This document shows, one piece after another, positions 40,069 to 45,163 of a stretch of 45,163 nt of DNA. Position 1 is the first letter of the stretch, and every line of letters starts with the position of its first letter. The notes below the pieces were generated by a model. The model had not been told where the DNA came from. It did no database searches and worked only from the letters and a program-made list of their open reading frames with translations. The stretch is from an uncultured Lachnospiraceae bacterium (lineage in GTDB: Bacteria > Bacillota > Clostridia > Lachnospirales > Lachnospiraceae). A program made the translations under genes and the position numbers. The stretch covers positions 1-45,163 of the forward strand of contig CANDKY010000018.1 of NCBI GenBank assembly GCA_947385425.1, in the 5' to 3' direction.

Positions 40069-41577
40069 TTGTCAGAGTATCGTTTGGAAATGCACAATGT
40101 TGTAAAGACATTTCCGGGTGTCAAGGCGCTGAATGGCGCACAGCTAAATCTTCGGCCGGGTACAGTCCATGCACTGATGGGCGAAAACGGCGCCGGGAAG
40201 TCTACTTTGATGAAGTGTATGTTTGGTATTTACCATATGGATGAGGGGGAAGTGATCTATGAAGGGGAGAAAGTCCAGATAAAGGGGCCGCTGGATGCCC
40301 TAAACCGCGGTATTGCCATGGTGCATCAGGAATTGCAGCCGATTCCGGAGAGAAGCATCGGGGAGAACATTTATGTAGGGCGGTATCCGATGAAGAAATT
40401 GGGGCCGCTGTCTGTAGTAGATCACAGCAAAATGTATGAGGATGCCGCCAGGGTATTGGAGGAAGTCCATTTAAACTTTGACCCAAGGGCAAAACTCGGA
40501 AGCCTTTCCGTATCCCAGATGCAGTTGGTGGAGATTGCAAAGGCTGTATCGGCTGATTGTAAAGTCCTTATTTTGGATGAACCTACTTCATCGCTGACAG
40601 CCGCGGAGGTAGAGGCGCTGTTTACCATTATCAATGAACTGAGGGGAAAAGGGGTTTCCATCGTTTATATCAGCCACAAGATGGATGAAATCCTCCGTAT
40701 CAGCGATGAAGTGACTATAATGAGGGATGGCCAGTATATCGGGACATGGTCTTCCAAAGATCTGACGACGGATTTCATCATCACGAAGATGGTAGGCCGT
40801 GAACTTTCGGAACTGTATCCTGCCCGTGAAAATGTGCCAGGTGAGATAGTATTTGAAGTAGAAGATTTCACTTCTATTAACCCGAAGAGTTTCCGCAATG
40901 CTTCCTTCCAGTTGCGGAAAGGGGAAATCCTGGGTGTGGCAGGTCTTGTAGGGGCGCAGCGTACGGAACTGATGGAAGGGCTGTTCGGGCTGCGCAGCCA
41001 TACAGCCGGCAGGATTACATATAAAGGGAAGGAACTTAAGATTACCCAGCCAAAGGATGCCATCAACAATGGAATCGCCATGCTGACGGAAGATCGCCGC
41101 GCTACGGGGATATTGGGAGTGCTGTCAATTGCGGATAATGTTTCCATTGCATCTTTAAACCAGTATCTGATCGGAGGGGTGATGCTGAATGATGCAAGGA
41201 TAGAATCTCTGGTACAGGAAAATGTAGCCAAGCTTTCCATCAAGACACCGTCATCCAAGACACAGATACAGTCTCTTTCGGGAGGTAATCAGCAGAAAGT
41301 GCTGATCAGCCGCTGGCTGGCCAACAATCCGGATATTTTTATCATGGATGAACCTACGAGGGGGATCGATGTAGGGGCCAAGTATGAGATTTACTGCATT
41401 ATTGCGGAGATGGCGAAACAGGGAAAGAGTATTATCATGATTTCCTCCGAGATGAGCGAACTCATTGGTATGTCTGACCGTATCATGGTTATGTGCGACG
41501 GCCGTGTGACCGGATTTATCGATGGGGCGGAGGCAAATCAGGAGAATATTATGGCACTGGCAACCCAGTTTGAATAA
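40069..41577 (+). CDS. mglA: Galactose/glucose ABC transporter ATP-binding protein
   Basis: 502 residues, the usual length for the two-domain MglA/RbsA ATPases. The first ATPase has GENGAGKSTLMKCMFG, signature LSVSQMQLVEIAKA and Walker B LILDEPTSSL. The second has the degenerate Walker A normal for this family (GLVGAQRTELMEGLFG) and SLSGGNQQKVLISRWL, FIMDEPTRGIDVGAK. It powers uptake through MglC. The start is taken as the TTG at 40069, which follows AAAGGAGG at 8 bases and begins SEYRLEMHNVVKTFPG; the ATG at 40090 would cut into the domain. Confidence 0.94.
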   Translation: MSEYRLEMHNVVKTFPGVKALNGAQLNLRPGTVHALMGENGAGKSTLMKCMFGIYHMDEGEVIYEGEKVQIKGPLDALNRGIAMVHQELQPIPERSIGENIYVGRYPMKKLGPLSVVDHSKMYEDAARVLEEVHLNFDPRAKLGSLSVSQMQLVEIAKAVSADCKVLILDEPTSSLTAAEVEALFTIINELRGKGVSIVYISHKMDEILRISDEVTIMRDGQYIGTWSSKDLTTDFIITKMVGRELSELYPARENVPGEIVFEVEDFTSINPKSFRNASFQLRKGEILGVAGLVGAQRTELMEGLFGLRSHTAGRITYKGKELKITQPKDAINNGIAMLTEDRRATGILGVLSIADNVSIASLNQYLIGGVMLNDARIESLVQENVAKLSIKTPSSKTQIQSLSGGNQQKVLISRWLANNPDIFIMDEPTRGIDVGAKYEIYCIIAEMAKQGKSIIMISSEMSELIGMSDRIMVMCDGRVTGFIDGAEANQENIMALATQFE

Positions 41578-41594
41578 GGAGGGAGAACATAATA

Positions 41595-42578
41595 ATGGGA
41601 AAATCATTTAACCTGAAAAAATTCATTTCCAACAATGCGATTATTATTTTGATCGTGCTGCTGGGCATCCTGACCGGATTTACGACAAAAAATTTCTTTA
41701 CTTTAAACAATTTTAAAAACCTGGTAGTAAATGTATCCCCAAGGTTTATCATAGCCTGCGGCGTATCGGGCTGTCTTATCACCAAAGGGACGGATCTTTC
41801 CGCGGGGCGTGCGGTAGGCCTTGCGGCGTGCCTTTCCGCCATGCTGCTGCAGAGTCTGGACTATTCGGCGCGTATGCTGCCCTGGATGCCTGATATTCCA
41901 TGGCCGGTGGCATTGATTATTGTAATGGTTATCATGGGATGTTTCGGCGCAGTGAACGGTGTCGTGATTTCCATGCTGAAAGTGCCGCCCTTCATTGCAA
42001 CCCTTGGTATGCAGACGATTATTTACGGGCTGTGCTCCCTGATCACAAATAACCAGCCTATGGGCGGTTACAAAAAGAGTTATCTGACAGTGGCAAGCGG
42101 TTCCCTGGGGCCGATTCCTTATCTGATGATTTTTGCGGTAGTGATCGGTGTTTATTTCTGGTTTTTGTATAATAAGACACGCCACGGCAAATATATGTAT
42201 GCCATCGGCGGCAATGAAAATGCGGCACAGGTTGCCGGTGTGAATGTTACGGCATCTTTGATCCGTATTTACATTCTGGCAGGCTGTATGTATGCTTTGG
42301 CAGGTTTCCTGGTAGGTGCGAAGGCCGGAGGGGCTTCCACGGCAACCGGGAACGGCTATGAATTGGAGGCCATTGCGGCCTGTACCATCGGCGGCGTATC
42401 CGCGAACGGCGGTGTCGGCCGGGTAGGCGGTATCCTGATAGGTGTACTGGTATTTGAAATTTTGAAGATCTGCCTCCAGTTCCTGGGTGTGGATCCGGCT
42501 TATACATATATTGCACAGGGTCTTGTCATCGTTATCGCGGTTGCGCTTGACTTGAGGAAGTATTTGCAGAAGAAGTAA
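41595..42578 (+). CDS. mglC: Galactose/glucose ABC transporter permease
   Basis: 327 residues with about ten hydrophobic segments. Typical BPD_transp_2 permease blocks: GVSGCLITKGTDLSAGRAVGLAA, PPFIATLGMQTIIYGLC, YAIGGNENAAQVAGVNV and the C-terminal LEAIAACTIGGVSANGGVGRVGGILIG. It forms the membrane channel for the MglB/MglA system. ATG 41595 follows AAGGAGGGAGAAC, 17 bases after mglA. Last gene of the mgl operon. Confidence 0.95.
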   Translation: MGKSFNLKKFISNNAIIILIVLLGILTGFTTKNFFTLNNFKNLVVNVSPRFIIACGVSGCLITKGTDLSAGRAVGLAACLSAMLLQSLDYSARMLPWMPDIPWPVALIIVMVIMGCFGAVNGVVISMLKVPPFIATLGMQTIIYGLCSLITNNQPMGGYKKSYLTVASGSLGPIPYLMIFAVVIGVYFWFLYNKTRHGKYMYAIGGNENAAQVAGVNVTASLIRIYILAGCMYALAGFLVGAKAGGASTATGNGYELEAIAACTIGGVSANGGVGRVGGILIGVLVFEILKICLQFLGVDPAYTYIAQGLVIVIAVALDLRKYLQKK

Positions 42579-42606
42579 TGGACGGGAAAATTTAAGGCAT
42601 ATTTTA

Positions 42607-42800
42607 AGAGCCTGTTTAAAATCTGTTTTTTGCCAGGTGTGCCATAGTTTGTGAGAGGTTTGCCCGAAGGGGCGAAGGTTTCGCAAAATAGGGTGTACAG
42701 ATGGTGAAAATGAGATTTTAAGCAGGTTCTTAGGCACTTATAAGCGATTTCCTGCACAAGATGGCAAAATTTTGGTTCCGGTTTATCTGGGTTAGGTTTG
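42607..42800 (+). repeat. Dispersed repeat family R2, copy 4, with terminal inverted repeats
   Basis: The left end AGAGCCTGTTTAAAATCTG (42607) and the inverse of GAGATTTTAAGCAGGTTCT (ending 42730) match in 16 of 19 positions, so 42607-42730 looks like a small inverted-repeat element (MITE-like). It is followed by the block CAAGATGGCAAAATTTTGGTTCCGG, shared with 7190-7250. Confidence 0.65.
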
Positions 42801-42836
42801 TGGAAAAAGTGTCTGTGAAAGAAAGGGAGGAGCATT

Positions 42837-43103
42837 ATGGAGGGAGAGCGGAAGGGGACTACGGAACAGGGAGCAGCCGGGCTGGATGGTGCCATAGGGC
42901 AGGATACTATGGAGCGGCAGGCGGCGGCCGATCCGGAAGAAGATATTTCCGGAAAGAAAGAAGAGACGGGAATGTTTGAAAGCATTTATGACCGGCTGCC
43001 GGATATTTCCATTAAATCGTTGGATCGTTTTATCGTGCTTTGCGTGGTGGTGCTGGTGATGGTTATTTTGGTTGGGGTGTTAAAAGCGAGGCATTTGTTG
43101 TAA
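42837..43103 (+). CDS. Small single-pass membrane protein, unknown
   Basis: 88 residues. The first 55 are hydrophilic (Glu/Gly/Ala-rich); then comes FESIYDRLPDISIKSLDRF and one membrane helix (IVLCVVVLVMVILVGVL) with a short basic tail. ATG 42837 follows AAAGGGAGGAGC, a good ribosome site that supports a real gene. No family recognised. It lies after the mgl operon, separated by repeat R2. Confidence 0.6.
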   Translation: MEGERKGTTEQGAAGLDGAIGQDTMERQAAADPEEDISGKKEETGMFESIYDRLPDISIKSLDRFIVLCVVVLVMVILVGVLKARHLL

Positions 43104-43354
43104 AAGATATTTGTTCGGAGCCGGGGGGAGGTTGGTTATGAGGCCGGTGTCGGCCCTGCAGCCGGAAATCAGATTTCTCCTTCTGCCGGTTCCGCACTAT
43201 TGCCGCGTTAAATTTTCCGGTTGATGCATCACAGCGTTGCCGAAATTTTGTCTTGTACTGGCTCGAACCATGCAAAGCAGATGTTCGTTTTCAAAAAAGT
43301 TTGATAATTAAACCCTATTATTCCGTTATCAAAAATAAAGCATACAATAAAATA

Positions 43355-43402
43355 CTCTTTCTAAATGAGGAGCATTTATACTTGCCTATCATTTAGAAAG
43401 AG
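43355..43402 (-). terminator. Terminator of the AT-rich minus-strand operon
   Basis: CTCTTTCTAAATGA (43355-43368) pairs perfectly with TCATTTAGAAAGAG (43389-43402). On the minus strand the stem is followed by TATTTTATTG. It lies 10 bases past the last gene of the operon. The rest of the gap between 43104 and 43354 shows no gene; base composition drops sharply from about 43270. Confidence 0.75.
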
Positions 43403-43412
43403 CTAACAGTTA

Positions 43413-43976
43413 TTATTCATACTCTTTTAATATATTTGGTTGAATTTGATTATGTTCTAATGTCAGATACTCAAGTAAAAATAACCGCTCAGCAATATCA
43501 AGAGGATTCAAATTCCATTCTTCATTTGTATTAGCAAAATACAAATTGCGATAAAAAATCCTAAAATAATCTGTTGGACAAGAATTTGCTTTCGGAAAAT
43601 AAAAGCCTTGTATGGGTTTCATTTCTTCCTTAAGCTTTTCTTCTAATTTTTCGTTAAGAGCCTTAAGCATATACGAAAATCCCACTTCGGTTGCTAAAAC
43701 ATAATTTCCTACAAAAACAATATTTTCTTCTTCTTTTGTTGTCTCTAATACTTCTGCCTTTATAACTGAAATCATAAAAATTGCAGTCATTTTATGTCGA
43801 TCAAGGGGCTTTTCTTTATCCTCCATATATTCTAGAAGAACATTATATATTTTTTTACATGAATTCTCAAACACTTGCTTTTTCGATTCTTTAAAACGGA
43901 TTTTTGAATCTTCTGAGCACATTGCGTCTGCGCCAACCTTTACAATATCCCACATCTCATTAATTAAAGGTGTCAT
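43413..43976 (-). CDS. Hypothetical protein of the AT-rich operon (third gene)
   Basis: 187 residues, soluble, mostly helical and charged. Visible blocks: KKIYNVLLEYMEDKEKPLDRHKMTAIFMISVIKAEVL, then NIVFVGNYVLATEVGFSYMLKALNEKL, then YFPKANSCPTDYFRIFYRNLYFANT, and ERLFLLEYLTLEHN. I recall similar RHK-containing small proteins in accessory regions of Firmicutes but cannot name a family. Its ATG lies in a 4-base overlap with the stop of the preceding small gene (ATGA type), so it is coupled. AT-rich codon use unlike the genes to its left. A terminator follows. Confidence 0.75.
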   Translation of the reverse strand: MTPLINEMWDIVKVGADAMCSEDSKIRFKESKKQVFENSCKKIYNVLLEYMEDKEKPLDRHKMTAIFMISVIKAEVLETTKEEENIVFVGNYVLATEVGFSYMLKALNEKLEEKLKEEMKPIQGFYFPKANSCPTDYFRIFYRNLYFANTNEEWNLNPLDIAERLFLLEYLTLEHNQIQPNILKEYE

Positions 43977-44269
43977 TTTTTCTCTTCCTTTTTAAACCAA
44001 TAATCTTCTTTTTTGCTATATTTAGTATATGCTATTTCACCCATGCATTCGCAAGGTTCTTTGCCTGTATTATGCATTTTAAAAAAGTCACAAGTTTTAT
44101 AACATTCATCACCTATGCCAGAAGGAACATCTGAAAAAATAATTCCCCGGTTATGATTATTTAATTTTGTTTTTAAAAATTTTTGCTGCTTTTTAGAGAT
44201 AATACCATTTACTATTAATAATACAGAAAAAAATATCAATACCATCAACATTAAGATTTTGTCATTCAT
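43973..44269 (-). CDS. Small Cys-containing membrane protein of the AT-rich operon (second gene)
   Basis: 98 residues. One N-terminal membrane helix (ILMLMVLIFFSVLLIVNGII) is followed by a basic stretch and a cysteine cluster, GDECYKTCDFFKMHNTG and EPCECMGEIAY, that may bind metal or form disulfides. No family recognised. The start at 44269 follows GGGAGATATAAG. It lies 12 bases after the first gene and overlaps the third by 4. Confidence 0.7.
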   Translation of the reverse strand: MNDKILMLMVLIFFSVLLIVNGIISKKQQKFLKTKLNNHNRGIIFSDVPSGIGDECYKTCDFFKMHNTGKEPCECMGEIAYTKYSKKEDYWFKKEEKK

Positions 44270-44281
44270 ACTTATATCTCC

Positions 44282-44827
44282 CTATATCTTTATATAAACT
44301 TCCGGAACCGCTTCGTATCTAGCTGTTAAATTATCAAGAAAGCTATTTAAAAATGTTTCAATAATTGCAACAATACCAATAACCCCTAAGGATGTTGAAA
44401 CTACTGAGCCATAGCAAAGGTAATATATGGAAATAATTACTGCTATTACATATCCTATATATATAATCCACAATCTATATTGCCAGGCTTTCATGTCCAA
44501 CTTTTTTACTAGACCTTGTTTTAACAGTTTCTCTTCTGTAATGTTTATACTTTCTTTTTTCTTTATATATATGCTTATATTCAGCCGAACGAGTATTATG
44601 ATATTTAAAATTATTGTAATTCCGGAAGGAGACACACCATTGCTGTTAGTCAACGTTGAAGTCGGAAACACCATTATTAAGGCATTATATAAAGAAAATC
44701 CTGAATAAATAAACAAAAACATTAAATCGGATATATATGACCATTTATGCTTGTTTCCGACTTGATTACAGACTTCATACGAAAACCTCGTCAGAATCCA
44801 TTTATCAAAGTTCGATAGCCGTTTCAT
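44282..44827 (-). CDS. Four-helix membrane protein of the AT-rich operon (first gene)
   Basis: 181 residues with about four membrane helices in two hairpins (YISDLMFLFIYSGFSLYNALIM, ITIILNIIILVRLNISIYI, LWIIYIGYVIAVIISIYYLCY, GVIGIVAIIETFLNSFL) separated by a charged loop (KKKESINITEEKLLKQGLVKK). The arrangement is reminiscent of small membrane effectors in bacterial immunity operons such as SLATT proteins, but I cannot confirm this. The ATG at 44827 follows AAAGGGGAT. First gene behind a strong promoter. Confidence 0.7.
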   Translation of the reverse strand: MKRLSNFDKWILTRFSYEVCNQVGNKHKWSYISDLMFLFIYSGFSLYNALIMVFPTSTLTNSNGVSPSGITIILNIIILVRLNISIYIKKKESINITEEKLLKQGLVKKLDMKAWQYRLWIIYIGYVIAVIISIYYLCYGSVVSTSLGVIGIVAIIETFLNSFLDNLTARYEAVPEVYIKI

Positions 44828-44886
44828 TTTATCCCCTTTGTTTTTCTGCTGTGTATTTAATGGTTGTTCTGTCCACCACCGTATTC

Positions 44887-44915
44887 ATTATATAGGATTC
44901 ATTTATAATTTTCAA
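44887..44915 (-). promoter_or_regulatory. Promoter of the AT-rich operon
   Basis: Minus strand: TTGAAA (44915-44910), a 17-base spacer and a perfect TATAAT (44892-44887), with a predicted leader of about 50 bases. Confidence 0.75.
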
Positions 44916-45081
44916 TACATATACAAGAATTTTTTTAAATTTTAAATCAATTAACACAATTTTCCGGCACATGACTTTTGCCCGGCATCATGTCGTTAAC
45001 TTAGGGTTTACGTTAAGGCGAAAAGTTCAAATTCTCCAAAGACCAGGAACCCTCGGGAGACCGGACAGGTACCGTTCTGTG

Positions 45082-45152
45082 AACCAATGTCATTAACTTA
45101 AGCTTTTTGGGGTGCTGCAGACCATATATCTCAATCCGGACCATCGAAAGAC
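45082..45152 (-). repeat. Dispersed repeat family R1, copy 3 (inverted)
   Basis: The inverse reads GTCCGGATTGAGATATATGG, TCTGCAGCACC and AAGCTTAAGTTAATGACATTGGTT, matching 2690-2760. A weaker echo (ATGTCGTTAACTTAGGG) lies at 44991-45007. This copy bounds the AT-rich island on the right. Confidence 0.7.
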
Positions 45153-45163
45153 GCCGGCACTTA

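Noticed and set aside
41703-42737. 344-codon open frame antisense to mglC
   Set aside because: It is rich in His/Arg/Gln with no ribosome site or known domain and mirrors the strong codon pattern of mglC.
1-45163. tRNA or rRNA genes and prophage modules
   Set aside because: No cloverleaf-type or rRNA signature and no phage structural, integrase or lysis genes were recognised by eye.

Overview
The window looks like chromosome of an anaerobic Firmicute of the Lachnospiraceae / Clostridium cluster XIVa type. The grounds are the family content (DUF5685 with a J-domain gene, a DUF2752 protein, a YesMN-type two-component system beside an mgl sugar transporter, AspRS with GatCAB behind a T-box, strong AGGAGG ribosome sites) and a GC of roughly one half, judged by eye. 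No rRNA, tRNA or CRISPR array was seen. The genes are interspersed with short structured repeats, of which I could group at least four families by eye.

Region by region: (1) 1-2.8 kb: transposase remnant, LysR regulator, broken cupin gene and intact SDR oxidoreductase, apparently a decayed small operon. (2) 3.1-8.7 kb: GNAT acetyltransferase, family 2 glycosyltransferase, DUF5685 protein, J-domain protein, DUF2752 membrane protein and a repeat-bearing membrane protein. (3) 8.8-10.4 kb, minus strand: HD-domain protein and a class I methyltransferase. (4) 10.65-13.6 kb: a translationally overlapping three-gene operon with its own promoter, made of a divergent RsmI (16S C1402 2'-O-methyltransferase family), a divergent Tgt (tRNA-guanine transglycosylase family) and a protein of the ArmA/Rmt family (16S rRNA G1405 N7-methyltransferases that give aminoglycoside resistance). 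This is the most interesting item: an apparently chromosomal cassette that may modify the ribosomal decoding site. (5) 13.6-19.4 kb: T-box leader, aspS, gatC, gatA, gatB. The T-box specifier I read is AAC (Asn), which fits indirect Asn-tRNA(Asn) synthesis. (6) 19.5-23.6 kb: heterodimeric ABC exporter with one degenerate and one consensus ATP site. (7) 23.9-25.7 kb: DUF6033-like protein and a hicA-hicB toxin-antitoxin pair. (8) 25.9-29.9 kb: large lipoprotein with a C-terminal solute-binding-like domain, MotA-like membrane protein and membrane-anchored LuxR regulator. (9) 30.0-32.8 kb: AAA-ATPase/PD-(D/E)XK protein and an Uma2-family protein. (10) 32.9-42.6 kb: AraC-type response regulator, sensor kinase, two extra sugar-binding proteins and mglBAC, a coherent galactose/glucose-type sensing and uptake locus. 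(11) 43.3-44.9 kb: an AT-rich minus-strand three-gene operon of unknown function, clearly foreign in base composition and flanked by repeats.

Genes likely to work together are response regulator, kinase and binding proteins controlling mglBAC; AspRS and GatCAB under T-box control; the two ABC half-transporters; HicA and HicB; and the rsmI/tgt/rmt triad. All family calls come from reading the translated sequence and from memory of the families. No search was run.
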